Positions 27,313 through 36,069 are shown, numbered from the stretch's first letter. The stretch: DNA of 64,000 nt from an uncultured Bacteroidota bacterium (GCA_903897855.1 CAIUDH010000097.1:1-64000), one strand, 5' to 3'. The notes: generated by a model not told the origin, from the sequence alone. Translations and numbers: made by a program.

Positions 27313-29427
27313 CTAATACCCTCCTTCTCTCTTTCTTAAGAACCACTCGGCAGTTAAGGTTAAAAGAAGCAAAGCGAAAATCCATTTCAAATTAATTAAA
27401 TCCTCTAAACGTTGGTGCGCGTAGCTTATGGGTTTAATCGTTTCGTTGGCCATTATTTCATCGGCTATGTTTTGCATTTCCTTGGGATAAAACAGCTTGC
27501 CTTGGTGCAGGTCGGAGAGTGATGCAAGCAGTTGGTGATTGGCTACAGTCTCAGTAAATTCGGCTTGTAATGGAACCACGGTGAATTGACCGGAAACATT
27601 CTCGGCTTTCCCCCCTGTTTGCGTGGAAGCAAGGTAATGGTAGCTACCCACTGGCAAAATACCACAATCCAAATGATACGTTTTCCCACTTTTGCTAAAT
27701 TGGTAATCGAATGTTTTCGCCTCTTCATTTGTGATTTTAAAACTCACTTCTGGTTCATTGGTTAACTCATAACTCGGAGTGTATACTTCTGCATCGAAAA
27801 GCACATTCTCGTTTTCTTCGAACGTTTTTTGAGTGGAGCTGATGCGTAAGAGGCGCTTATCATCTTTGGCCGATAGATATTGAATTGTTTTCGTCAACAC
27901 CTCATTGGAGGCACTCTGCGACTCCGTCTGTGCATACTCCTGTAAGCGCCATCGCCATATTCCTTCACCACAGATAATGCCCACTTTGTAGTCGTTTTTG
28001 TTCGTAAATAAAATCAGGGGCATCTCAGTAAGGGTCGCTCCAATTTGTTGTTGAAACAAGATATGGGCATCACCCGTGGCATTGTAGTTGCCGAAAGGCA
28101 CTTGCAAAGGTGGGAATTTAATGATGGTGTTCTGCGTTTCATCACTCAGCGTAAATAAATTAAAATCTTTATTCATCCTTGGTAATGCGTCATTCGTGCT
28201 ACCTCTATTATTACCAATACTCAATCCTTCATTCAAGCTATAGAACACCGATAAATTGCTTTGACTTCCCAGGATGTAAAGACGGGGAATTTTCATGATA
28301 TCCAATGCTTCAAATATTTTTTTAGTCGAATTATCCATGGAGGGAATTTGATGGAGGACCATCAAACTATAGGCCCGTAGTTTTGTTATGATGTCGACGG
28401 GGAGTTCATTCAGATAAACAATTTGTGCTTCGTAATTCTGATTCGTCTCAATAGCATTTTTTATGGCTCCTAAATCAGGATGAGGGGCATTGGCAAGAAT
28501 CATTATTTTTTGCCTGCCATCGATTACATCCACAAACACATCTTTCACATTATTCAAATAGCTCAATTCGCCTTGTTGTCGGCTAATACTAATAGTATAA
28601 CGCTGCATCCCTTTCGCTTTCGCATCAAAATTAAGAGGTATGGTTTTGCTATATCGGGAAGCATTAGAGACGATGGTTTGTACGGACTCTGTTTGCCCGT
28701 TATGCATTACGGTGAGAATAAAGTTGCTTCCATAATATCCATAGGCCGCCGCCTCAATTTCAACTGGAAGGGAGTTCCCAAGATAGGCGATGGCATTGCT
28801 TCTTACCTTTTTTATTAACACATCACGGGGCAAGGCAGTATCGCCTAGAGCCACGGTATACATCGTTGTTTTAAGTTTTTTATGACTATAAATAGGATTG
28901 CTTCCCTGATTAAAGATGCCATCGCTTGCTAATATTACGGCGCCTAAATTTTGGCCTTCATATTTATCATATACGGCGTCAAGGAGGGTGCTAATATTGG
29001 TCTGTTTTTCGCTAAAAGTAATGGAAGGATTTTCGTTCAGGGTTTTTCCAAAACTATAAAACTTCACATCAAACTTTTCACTGAGTGTGTTTTTAAGTTG
29101 CTCTAAACTTTTAAGATAATCCGTTTTATAGTAGGTGGAATCTTTGTTCAATAAGATCGATTGAGAGTTGTCTTGAGCAAGGACAATAATTGGTTTCTGC
29201 ACTTCACGCAAGTATGACTTAATAAGCGGTGATAAAAGTAAGAAGGCAAGGAAACTAATAGTGAAGAAGCGCAAGGTAGTCATTAAACGCAGCAGCTTGG
29301 GCGTTTTTTCACCTGTCGATTTTAAGGATTTGAAAGGATATAGAATCAGCGTGTAAGCGGCTCCCAGAAGGATACAAAACAAGATGAACCACCATGGTTT
29401 TTCGGTAATAAGCGTAAATAATAACAC
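27313..29427 (-). CDS. Membrane-anchored VWA-like protein
   Basis: A 704-residue protein with two N-terminal membrane segments (about 12-32 and 50-70). A von Willebrand A-like domain follows (about 78-230), with the MIDAS residues Asp-Asn-Ser-Gln-Ser and a later ASDGIFNQG aspartate. Then come beta-rich domains and a C-terminal membrane segment (about 680-698). The layout resembles Bacteroidota BatA/BatB-like or DUF4159-like proteins, but no moxR, bat or TPR partners are adjacent. Exact function is unknown; metal-dependent ligand binding at the membrane is inferred. It is convergent with the threonine dehydrogenase gene. Confidence 0.75.
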   Translation of the reverse strand: MLLFTLITEKPWWFILFCILLGAAYTLILYPFKSLKSTGEKTPKLLRLMTTLRFFTISFLAFLLLSPLIKSYLREVQKPIIVLAQDNSQSILLNKDSTYYKTDYLKSLEQLKNTLSEKFDVKFYSFGKTLNENPSITFSEKQTNISTLLDAVYDKYEGQNLGAVILASDGIFNQGSNPIYSHKKLKTTMYTVALGDTALPRDVLIKKVRSNAIAYLGNSLPVEIEAAAYGYYGSNFILTVMHNGQTESVQTIVSNASRYSKTIPLNFDAKAKGMQRYTISISRQQGELSYLNNVKDVFVDVIDGRQKIMILANAPHPDLGAIKNAIETNQNYEAQIVYLNELPVDIITKLRAYSLMVLHQIPSMDNSTKKIFEALDIMKIPRLYILGSQSNLSVFYSLNEGLSIGNNRGSTNDALPRMNKDFNLFTLSDETQNTIIKFPPLQVPFGNYNATGDAHILFQQQIGATLTEMPLILFTNKNDYKVGIICGEGIWRWRLQEYAQTESQSASNEVLTKTIQYLSAKDDKRLLRISSTQKTFEENENVLFDAEVYTPSYELTNEPEVSFKITNEEAKTFDYQFSKSGKTYHLDCGILPVGSYHYLASTQTGGKAENVSGQFTVVPLQAEFTETVANHQLLASLSDLHQGKLFYPKEMQNIADEIMANETIKPISYAHQRLEDLINLKWIFALLLLTLTAEWFLRKREGGY

Positions 29428-29481
29428 AAAGCGAAAGTAATAAAGATTTAGGGATTGATGAGGTCAAATTAACCAAATAAG

Positions 29482-30477
29482 TTACTTATACCATCCGCAG
29501 GTCCACTGTATCGTCTCCTTTACAGGAATAAACTCTATCCCTAAAGTGTTCTTGATTTTTAGGTTGTTGTAGTAAAACTTTCGATATGCGGCGAGGGTTG
29601 TTTCCCTTGTAAGCAAGGGTGCTTTGCCCGTAAAGAAACTTCTGATCGCTAAAAGTCGATAGACTATAACACCCAACCAAAATGGAGTATGGTATCTTGG
29701 TTTCGATTTATTGAGGCTCTCGGCCACCTCCTCATAAAACTTTTTAAATTCATAATTTTCAGAGACCAAAATGAAACGATCATTGTAAATGTTACTATCC
29801 ATGAGTTGAATTAAACATTTCGAAACGTCTCGCACATCAACAAAACCATTGACACCAGGGGTATAAAAAGACAATCCTTTTTTCATCGTCTCAAACATTT
29901 TTCCAGTACCTCTTGTGAAATCACAGGCACCAATAATTACTCCCGGATTTACAATGACGGCATTTAGTCCTTCCTGAACACCACGCCATACTTCCATTTC
30001 GGCTTCGAATTTGGTTTCAGCGTAGTGTGTATTCATCACACTTGCTTCCCATTTTATGTTTTCATCGATGAAATTCATGTTGCTGGCTCTGCCAATGGCC
30101 GCAATGCTGCTTAGATAACCAAATTTTTTAACGCCATTTTGTAACGCTAAATTAACCATGTTGGCCGTGCCTTCGATGTTTACCCTCGCCATAGATTCCT
30201 GATCACGGGGGACAAACGAAACGACACCGGCACAATGCACTACTTCTGTGACCCCTTGGAAGGCAACTTCTAGATCACCGAATTCTAAGATATCGACCAC
30301 ACACCATTCTAAATTTTTTAACTGAGTAGCTGTAATCGCATTCACACGGCAAATGAATTCAAATTCAGAGAGACTACTTGACGCTCTTTTAAGTGCACGC
30401 ACTTTCTTGTCTTGCCGAAGCAATTCACACACTATATATGAACCTACAAAACCTGTTGCACCACTTACTAAGATCAT
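29482..30477 (-). CDS. NAD(P)-dependent epimerase/dehydratase family protein
   Basis: A 331-residue extended SDR resembling dihydroflavonol reductase or 3-beta-HSD-like enzymes. It has VSGATGFVGSYIV at the N-terminus and the active-site YAETK (Tyr-x3-Lys), followed by VIVNPGVIIG. The C-terminal substrate region does not identify the substrate. It starts seven bases after the preceding gene (30485-31369) ends, so the two are likely co-transcribed. Confidence 0.87.
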   Translation of the reverse strand: MILVSGATGFVGSYIVCELLRQDKKVRALKRASSSLSEFEFICRVNAITATQLKNLEWCVVDILEFGDLEVAFQGVTEVVHCAGVVSFVPRDQESMARVNIEGTANMVNLALQNGVKKFGYLSSIAAIGRASNMNFIDENIKWEASVMNTHYAETKFEAEMEVWRGVQEGLNAVIVNPGVIIGACDFTRGTGKMFETMKKGLSFYTPGVNGFVDVRDVSKCLIQLMDSNIYNDRFILVSENYEFKKFYEEVAESLNKSKPRYHTPFWLGVIVYRLLAIRSFFTGKAPLLTRETTLAAYRKFYYNNLKIKNTLGIEFIPVKETIQWTCGWYK

Positions 30478-30484
30478 GCTTGAA

Positions 30485-31369
30485 TTATCTGAAAAAGGAA
30501 TCTGAAAATGACATATGTAATCGCATCAACTCGGTTTGCCCCTCGTCATTATCTGCCACGACTAAAACAGTGACTTCGTTACGCTCAATAAACTCATCGA
30601 TACATACCGATTCAATTTTCTTCCCTTTAAAGAAATCAGGAATAATAATATCGGAAATCTTCACCTCGCGATGTGCTATTTGGGAAGTAAAGTTTTGCAT
30701 CACCCCCAATAAGCTTCCTTTGATGATTCCGTCATCGTAGCCATTGGTCGTATCTTCTGCCGTAGCGCAAAAAATCATCATGTCCGTTTCCGGCAAATGA
30801 ACGCATCCTGTAAAACCGGTGTTTATATTTTCTATCTGAGGCAAATCCAGAAAATGAATATCGAGTTGTTTCTCCACCGTGAGTTGTTTTCTGTTCCAAT
30901 TCGTTATAATAAGTTGATTGGAATGTACATTATCACCTCTGTTCAATAATATAATTTTGTCATCCACATTACAGGCCCCCTCTATATTCACCTGGGAAGT
31001 AATACTTCTAAGGGTTTCATACATCTCATTGAAATTCAAATATTCGAGTTCATCCTGCGCTGCAAGATTTAAAAGCACCCCCACATCACGTAACTCCGGT
31101 AAGGTGCCCGACCCCATGGCCAGCAAATGGCTGGGGGGAACAAGTGTCACCGCTTCAAGGTCTGGCTTGATTTGTTTAATAATTCTTGAGTTCTCATCTG
31201 TCGGACGATCGAAAAGACGAATTGAGTTTGTGATCTCCCATTCATTATTAAGTTCAAATAAGAAATTACTATCATCCCCTATAATATAAATTTTATCCTG
31301 CCATTTTTCGATGCCGGAACCAGATGGAATATTTTCGAATATTTTCGATTGAAGCAATTGAAGTTTCAT
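30485..31369 (-). CDS. Uncharacterised protein, possible beta-propeller (DUF6929-like)
   Basis: A 294-residue protein without signal peptide or membrane segment. Alternating strands such as IEKWQDKIYIIGDDSNFLF, SGTLPELRDVGVL, NTGFTGCVHL and VCIDEFIERNEV suggest a beta-propeller. It may belong to the family now called DUF6929, but that is from memory and uncertain. I start at the Met at 31369 (MKLQLLQSKIF); an earlier Met at 31420 is possible. It leads a two-gene run with the epimerase. No catalytic motif is seen. Confidence 0.65.
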   Translation of the reverse strand: MKLQLLQSKIFENIPSGSGIEKWQDKIYIIGDDSNFLFELNNEWEITNSIRLFDRPTDENSRIIKQIKPDLEAVTLVPPSHLLAMGSGTLPELRDVGVLLNLAAQDELEYLNFNEMYETLRSITSQVNIEGACNVDDKIILLNRGDNVHSNQLIITNWNRKQLTVEKQLDIHFLDLPQIENINTGFTGCVHLPETDMMIFCATAEDTTNGYDDGIIKGSLLGVMQNFTSQIAHREVKISDIIIPDFFKGKKIESVCIDEFIERNEVTVLVVADNDEGQTELMRLHMSFSDSFFR

Positions 31370-32011
31370 ATAACGTAGAAATAATGCTGCTAAATTACAT
31401 TTTAGGTTTATGCTGACCAATAAAACTTGAGTAATAATTTAATAAAACACCATGAAAATAAATTACGATGGCATATTTTCGACAGATGAAATCAAAAAAG
31501 CGTTCAAATAAAAATACACTTTTGTGTAAATCGTTGCTATCATTTTGTATTGCATTTTTTCAATTCAGATAATAAAAAAAATAATTTTTTAGTCTGTGAA
31601 GTAAAAATGTTTTTTTACATATACAGTGTAACCCTTTATAGTCATGATTTGTAGCGTTTCTTATAAAAATGTTTTTAACTCTGAAATAAAAAAAAGAATG
31701 GCTTGAAAACAATTTATGAAACGGAATAAATGTACCAGCACTTCTGAATTTTAGAAAAACAAAGCTTGCTCTTTTTGAAAACCTTTAAAAAAAAAAGAGT
31801 TTTTTTGCGTATGAAAAAAAAACACATATGCTTGAAACTACTATGTACATTGAGTTTCACAGCTATAGTAAAAAATGTTTAACTTCAATTAATTTTTTAA
31901 AATAAATGTGTAAAACTTTTTTGTTTCACACATATACACTTACAATATAGTGTTTATAGGTGTTTCAGCTAAATTTTCATTCCTAAATTATTAACACACA
32001 GTGTTACTCTA
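31370..32011. other. Long AT-rich intergenic region with many small dyads
   Basis: Nearly 650 bases with no convincing gene. The sequence is dominated by A- and T-tracts. It contains inverted repeats built on ACAC/GTGT or TGAAAC: TACAC-TTTT-GTGTA (31515-31528), TACA-G-TGTA (31622-31630), TGAAACT/AGTTTCA around the palindrome ATGTACAT (31833-31859), an 11-pair arm with one mismatch starting ATGTGT (31906-31933), and AACAC-ACA-GTGTT (31992-32002). Two mini-ORFs are present: 19 codons at 31452-31511, and 23 codons at 31811-31882 whose product begins like a signal peptide (MKKKHICLKLLCTLSFTAIV). Neither is supported as a gene. Confidence 0.5.
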
Positions 32012-32041
32012 TTGTGGAATAGAAAAATGAATCTACATTTG
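32012..32041 (+). promoter_or_regulatory. Complete -33/-7 promoter of the H1-like gene
   Basis: TTG at 32012-32014, a 19-base spacer and TACATTTG at 32034-32041 match the Bacteroidota pattern TTTG-N(19-21)-TAnnTTTG. The ATG follows 27 bases after the -7 box. Confidence 0.7.
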
Positions 32042-32067
32042 TTCTGTCTAAATTAATTAATTTTATT

Positions 32068-32295
32068 ATGGCTAAAGCTACTAAAAAAGCTGCTAAAAAA
32101 GCAGCACCTAAGAAAGCTGCGAAGAAAGCAGCACCTAAAAAAGCAGCACCTAAAAAAGCTGCTGCTAAAAAAGCTGCACCTAAAAAGGCTGCACCTAAAA
32201 AAGCTGCTGCTAAAAAAGCTGCACCTAAAAAAGCTGCTGCTAAAAAAGCTGCACCTAAAAAGGCTGCTGCTAAAGCTGCACCTAAAAAAGCGTAA
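32068..32295 (+). CDS. Histone H1-like Lys/Ala/Pro repeat protein
   Basis: A 75-residue protein composed of 35 Ala, 30 Lys, 8 Pro, one Thr and the initiator Met. After MAKAT it is a run of pentapeptides KKAA(P/A), like the C-terminal tails of eukaryotic histone H1 and bacterial H1-like proteins (chlamydial Hc1/Hc2, Bordetella BpH1). Known biology of such tails: sequence-independent DNA binding and condensation. It has no globular domain. It is transcribed alone from a near-perfect promoter and ends at a double-hairpin terminator. The long minus-strand open frames opposite it are artefacts of the repeat. Confidence 0.85.
   Translation: MAKATKKAAKKAAPKKAAKKAAPKKAAPKKAAAKKAAPKKAAPKKAAAKKAAPKKAAAKKAAPKKAAAKAAPKKA
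32083..32292 (+). repeat. Tandem 15-base codon repeats encoding KKAA(P/A)
   Basis: The coding sequence from residue 6 to the end is a tandem array of roughly 15-base units (AAAAAAGCTGCACCT-like and AAAAAAGCTGCTGCT-like). Several adjacent 30-base pairs are almost identical. Such an array can change length by slippage or recombination. Confidence 0.85.
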
Positions 32296-32302
32296 ATCGC
32301 AG

Positions 32303-32370
32303 TTTGCATGTAATTCATGCAAATCAAAAATAAGAAAGCCATCTGTTTATTCAGGTGGCTTTTTTATTTT
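32303..32370 (+). terminator. Double hairpin terminator of the H1-like gene
   Basis: First hairpin: perfect eight-pair TTTGCATG/CATGCAAA with a TAATT loop (32303-32323). Second: ten-pair AAGCCATCTG/CAGGTGGCTT with one G-T pair and a six-base loop (32336-32361), followed by TTTTTATTTT. The second is a standard intrinsic terminator; the first may protect the mRNA end. Confidence 0.85.
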
Positions 32371-32434
32371 AAGGACCTTGCCTTCATCTAAATAAATTAA
32401 TCCCTTTCTTTGAATCTATAAATCTTTCTTCTTT

Positions 32435-33946
32435 ATGAAACACATTTGGGTTTACCTTCTACTCTTAATTTGCAATTCCGCAATATCGCAACAGAAACTG
32501 ATACAAGTAAACAAGATGAATAATGCTCCTGAAGAGGTTAGCATTGCCATAAACCCAACAAATCCGATGCAGGTAGCCGCTTCCTCCAATATCAGCAATT
32601 ACTATTATAGTGTCGATGGAGGAAAAACGTGGAGTGAGAAACAGCTCAAATCGGAACACGGAATTTGGGGTGACCCCATGGTCTATTTCGACTATGAAGG
32701 CATTTTATACTATGCTCATTTAGGGAAAAATCCGGAAAAATATTTTCCAAACTGGATCGATAAAATCGTCGTACAACAAATAAGCCTTCCCTACGACACC
32801 TGCTTTGCTGATGTGGGAATAGGTTTTCATGAGAATAAAATACAAGACAAAGAATGGCTCAACAGCGATTTGAACGGGACCGTTTTTATGTCGTGGACAG
32901 AGTTTGATAAATATCATAGTAGCCATCCAAGTGATCATTCTCGTATCCGCTATTCGCAATCCAAAGACAAAGGCCTCTCTTGGTCAACGCCCATTATAAT
33001 ATCAGATGTAGAAGGCGATTGCCTCGATGGGGACAGCACCATGGAAGGAGCAACATCGTGTGCCGACAGTAAAGGGAATATCTATTTATGCTGGAGTGGA
33101 ATCAATAAAATTTGGTTTGATAAAAGCACCGACGGGGGTATCACTTTTAGAAAAGATAAAATTATTGCCAACCAGGTAAACGGCTGGGATGTGCCGGTGA
33201 AACACATCTTCAGAGCGAATGGCATGCCATTTATTTTATGCAATAATATCAATGCAAATTTCAAAGATCGGATTTATGTGAATTGGACCGACACACGAAA
33301 TGGGGATGCCGATGTGTTTCTGAAATACTCCGACGATGGTGGTGAAACCTGGAGCGATGATAAACGTGTCAATAATGATGTTCTAGGCAACGGGTCCGAT
33401 CAGTTCAGTAATAACTTTTGTATCGATGCCAGCACGGGATTTGTTTATGTGATTTTTTATGATCAACGCAACAGCCGGTCGGGAGCCTATCTCGACGTTT
33501 ATGTGGCTTGCAGTAAAGATGGCGGTGACCATTGGAGCAATCTCAGAATCACACCCCAGCCATTTGCTGCCCCAGGCAAGAGCGTTTTTTTTGGTGACTA
33601 TATTGATATTGATGCTGTGCAAGGAAAGGTGATGCCCATTTTCACCATCCATGATAAGAATAACTTTAAGGTTTATACCACCTCTCTCGACACGCTTCCA
33701 TCAGCAGAAACAACTGTGAACGAAGAAATGCAAGCGGTGATTTTAGAGGATACCCTGTTTATACATTTACGCTTCCCTCCCAATAAAAATTTCATCCTTA
33801 CCATCGGGCATAACGGCCGAAAAACAACGTTTGAACAACAAGGAAAAGGCGAACAAGAATTTGCAATTTATGCCCGAGGTTTTAAGGAGGCAAAAATTAC
33901 ACTAAAGTATGGATTGAAGCGGAAGTGTTTGAAAGTGCATAAATAA
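32435..33946 (+). CDS. Exported sialidase-fold (BNR/Asp-box) protein
   Basis: A 503-residue exported protein with a signal peptide ending near residue 18 (AISQ). It is a beta-propeller with five Asp boxes: SVDGGKTW (about 59), SKDKGLSW (about 173), STDGGITF (about 230), SDDGGETW (about 298) and SKDGGDHW (about 359). The sialidase arginine triad and nucleophile Tyr are not evident, so it may be a carbohydrate- or protein-binding propeller, not an enzyme. The last 80 residues form a small beta domain, without a clear T9SS consensus. It is convergent with a lipoprotein gene ten bases away. Confidence 0.8.
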   Translation: MKHIWVYLLLLICNSAISQQKLIQVNKMNNAPEEVSIAINPTNPMQVAASSNISNYYYSVDGGKTWSEKQLKSEHGIWGDPMVYFDYEGILYYAHLGKNPEKYFPNWIDKIVVQQISLPYDTCFADVGIGFHENKIQDKEWLNSDLNGTVFMSWTEFDKYHSSHPSDHSRIRYSQSKDKGLSWSTPIIISDVEGDCLDGDSTMEGATSCADSKGNIYLCWSGINKIWFDKSTDGGITFRKDKIIANQVNGWDVPVKHIFRANGMPFILCNNINANFKDRIYVNWTDTRNGDADVFLKYSDDGGETWSDDKRVNNDVLGNGSDQFSNNFCIDASTGFVYVIFYDQRNSRSGAYLDVYVACSKDGGDHWSNLRITPQPFAAPGKSVFFGDYIDIDAVQGKVMPIFTIHDKNNFKVYTTSLDTLPSAETTVNEEMQAVILEDTLFIHLRFPPNKNFILTIGHNGRKTTFEQQGKGEQEFAIYARGFKEAKITLKYGLKRKCLKVHK

Positions 33947-33956
33947 GCCTGACGCC

Positions 33957-34400
33957 TTAATTCGTAATGTGTAATTGGTTGGAAGACTTCAGCACCGTGT
34001 ACATTCGCAAGGGCAGCGTAGCCGGCGACTTACTCACATAACCCTCAATTGAAAAAGCCGAACCACAACAATTCGTAAAGTTACTCCCTGTATATTTTCC
34101 ACACTTTAACACCAGTCCACTGATATCCATCGTGATCAAATTACAGCTATCATAAGGGTGATATGAACAGGTGCGTTCAATGGCCGAGTAACTATCATCA
34201 AAATTATGAAAGACGATGATGCCTTTATTTCCACCGGTGATATAAAGGTACCCGCCAATAATATTGAGAGGCACGCTGCTATTAATATTTAAATCGAGAT
34301 AAATATTCACAGGAACCACCGGTATCTCATCGTCCTTGTTTTTGCTACCGCACTGAGTAAATAAAACACCCAGTATCATAAAATAAAAGAAGCTTTTCAT
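33957..34400 (-). CDS. Lipoprotein with degenerate Rieske-like domain
   Basis: A 147-residue lipoprotein: lipobox LFTQC with Cys17, then a beta domain. The pattern IVFHNFDDSYSAIERTCSYHPYD, later NCCGSAFSIEGYV and PATLPLRMY, follows the order of Rieske [2Fe-2S] domains (C-x-H ... C-x-x-H ... GP/PA-x-x-PL). The ligand spacing is altered: CSYH instead of CxH, and CCGS instead of CxxH. So it probably does not bind a normal Rieske cluster. Similar lipoproteins occur in Bacteroidota. Function is unknown. Confidence 0.6.
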   Translation of the reverse strand: MKSFFYFMILGVLFTQCGSKNKDDEIPVVPVNIYLDLNINSSVPLNIIGGYLYITGGNKGIIVFHNFDDSYSAIERTCSYHPYDSCNLITMDISGLVLKCGKYTGSNFTNCCGSAFSIEGYVSKSPATLPLRMYTVLKSSNQLHITN

Positions 34401-34411
34401 TTCTCAGCGTA

Positions 34412-35293
34412 CTAAATCTTACTTTTTAAAACATCATCAAAGTTCATTCGAGGGAACACGTCTAATATTCCTGAAGGGGTGCAATTTACGATTCGTTTTT
34501 CGGGAAACAACTTGGCTATTTCAAGATAAAGCTTAAACGTGTAGTAATTATTTCCAAGTATCTCGTAATTAATATGCTTGGGGCGGTCCAAACCGAAATC
34601 GTACTTTTTCTCTTGCTCATAATGCTCTGCAGAAGGGTAGGCACGATATTCCTCGGGCCGTTGCACACAAATATGATTATGCTCAAAACCGATGAGATAA
34701 ATTTCGTCGAAGCCAAGGTATAGTGCTAACTCAAGCCCATTAATTAAGGCATTGGAGGCCGAAAGCGACATCGCACCCAGATCCATATCTTCCTTCTTTA
34801 AGCGATATCCATCACGGGTGCCAATACCACAAAAAAAATAGTTGACATCACACTTACTAAAAAAATTATTTTTTTCAATGATGGTTTTCCAATTGCCTTG
34901 ATTATTATTAATGCCCCAAAACATCGATACAGGGTGAACTATCTCCTCTTGCATTTTACGCAAGGTTTGTGTCCAATTGTCTTCCGTTTGTGGTGCATGA
35001 TTAGGAGGCGCCAAGTAGTACTTTTCGGGCATCGACTGCTCTAAAACCTGATTACATTGCGGGTTCAAAAAAAAACTATTCAACGCAATCACGTGTTCAT
35101 TGGCTAAAGCGCTAATATCCAGAGAAGCCATGCTGGGGCCACTTCCAATGATAAAGCAACGTTTACCGTGGTGTATATTACGAAACCTGCTGTTTTTATT
35201 TATGGTGGCTCTGTGCCGCAAAAAATAGATATAATGTTTTATATATCGCAGGCGATGAAGCAGCACAGGAGGAAAAAAATATTTGATATCCAA
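34412..35293 (-). CDS. DUF115/MptE-like family protein
   Basis: A 293-residue protein with a short hydrophobic N-terminal stretch and a central domain starting RCFIIGSGPSMASLDISAL. This is the hallmark of the DUF115 (6-hydroxymethylpterin diphosphokinase MptE-like) family. Later segments include GAMSLSASNALINGLELALYLGFDEIYLIGFEHNH. In bacteria many such proteins lie in surface-polysaccharide or flagellin-glycosylation loci, so a sugar-related role is as likely as pterin chemistry. It is followed, 11 bases on, by the Rieske-like lipoprotein gene on the same strand. Confidence 0.75.
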   Translation of the reverse strand: MDIKYFFPPVLLHRLRYIKHYIYFLRHRATINKNSRFRNIHHGKRCFIIGSGPSMASLDISALANEHVIALNSFFLNPQCNQVLEQSMPEKYYLAPPNHAPQTEDNWTQTLRKMQEEIVHPVSMFWGINNNQGNWKTIIEKNNFFSKCDVNYFFCGIGTRDGYRLKKEDMDLGAMSLSASNALINGLELALYLGFDEIYLIGFEHNHICVQRPEEYRAYPSAEHYEQEKKYDFGLDRPKHINYEILGNNYYTFKLYLEIAKLFPEKRIVNCTPSGILDVFPRMNFDDVLKSKI

Positions 35294-35374
35294 GGAGTTA
35301 AATTTTGATTCAAAAATAAACTTTATTTCCTTGACTGGGGATAGCCCTTAAAATCAAATCCTTAATATTGCAGT

Positions 35375-36055
35375 ATGAGTTCACATCATGTTGTACGCGA
35401 TAAGCAAGAGCCTGCCCTTATCATAGCGAACGGGGCCGCCTGTAGCGATGCGCTGATGGGGCAGTTGCTGGAATGGAATCCTTACATTCTGGTTTTAGAC
35501 AAAGCCATTTACCGAGTCCTTGAAAAGGGTATCAAAGTAGATGTCTTGCTGGGGGACTTTGATGCCGGAATCGACATCGAAAAAATAAGACACGAGCAGC
35601 AGCCCATTGAAATCGTTTACACGCCCAATCAAGAAAAAACAGATCTTGAAAAAGGTATAGAATTTTTAATTGCACAAGGGCATCAGGCGGCAAACATTAT
35701 CTGGGCCACTGGACTAAGGGCCGATCATACGCTGAATAATTTAAGTAGCATGGCCAAATATAAGGAGCAGATTACTTTAGTGATGCACGACGACTGGAGC
35801 AAAATATTTTGCCTGAAAAAGCATTTTGAAAAATGGTATCCAGCCAACACCAATATCTCGTTGATGCCCGTAAGTAAAGTGATGGGTGTTTCGACTTTAG
35901 GACTGAAATACAATTTAACGAACGACGAACTGGAATTAAGTGTAAAAACTTCAAGTAGTAACCAAACCATAGAAGATGGATTTGTGACCATCTCTCATGC
36001 TACGGGAAATCTGTTCTTAATGCAATGTAGCGACTCTCTCGCTTATACAGTTTAA
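35375..36055 (+). CDS. Thiamine diphosphokinase
   Basis: A 226-residue enzyme converting thiamine to thiamine diphosphate with ATP. Motifs: GDFD (60-63), NQEKTDLEKG (85-94), GLRADHTLNNL (113-123) and a C-terminal beta domain with TLGLKYNLTN and SSSNQ. The usual GGR-x-DH is GLRADH here, a tolerated variation. No TPP riboswitch is seen upstream. Divergent from the DUF115 gene. Confidence 0.92.
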   Translation: MSSHHVVRDKQEPALIIANGAACSDALMGQLLEWNPYILVLDKAIYRVLEKGIKVDVLLGDFDAGIDIEKIRHEQQPIEIVYTPNQEKTDLEKGIEFLIAQGHQAANIIWATGLRADHTLNNLSSMAKYKEQITLVMHDDWSKIFCLKKHFEKWYPANTNISLMPVSKVMGVSTLGLKYNLTNDELELSVKTSSSNQTIEDGFVTISHATGNLFLMQCSDSLAYTV

Positions 36056-36061
36056 TTTATT

Positions 36062-36069
36062 TATATTTG
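36062..36069 (+). promoter_or_regulatory. -7 promoter box
   Basis: TATATTTG matches TAnnTTTG, 29 bases before the ATG at 36099, so this gene has its own promoter although the thiamine kinase gene ends just before. Confidence 0.55.

Noticed and set aside
32083-32292. Tandem repeat considered as a CRISPR array
   Set aside because: The units are coding, in frame and without spacers.
32004-32342. Two long minus-strand frames rich in Ala/Phe/Leu or Ser/Phe/Cys opposite the H1-like gene
   Set aside because: They are the complement of the Lys/Ala codon repeats and have no independent signals.
35294-35374. Leader of the thiamine diphosphokinase gene considered for a TPP riboswitch
   Set aside because: Too short and lacks the conserved CUGAGA and ACCUGA elements.
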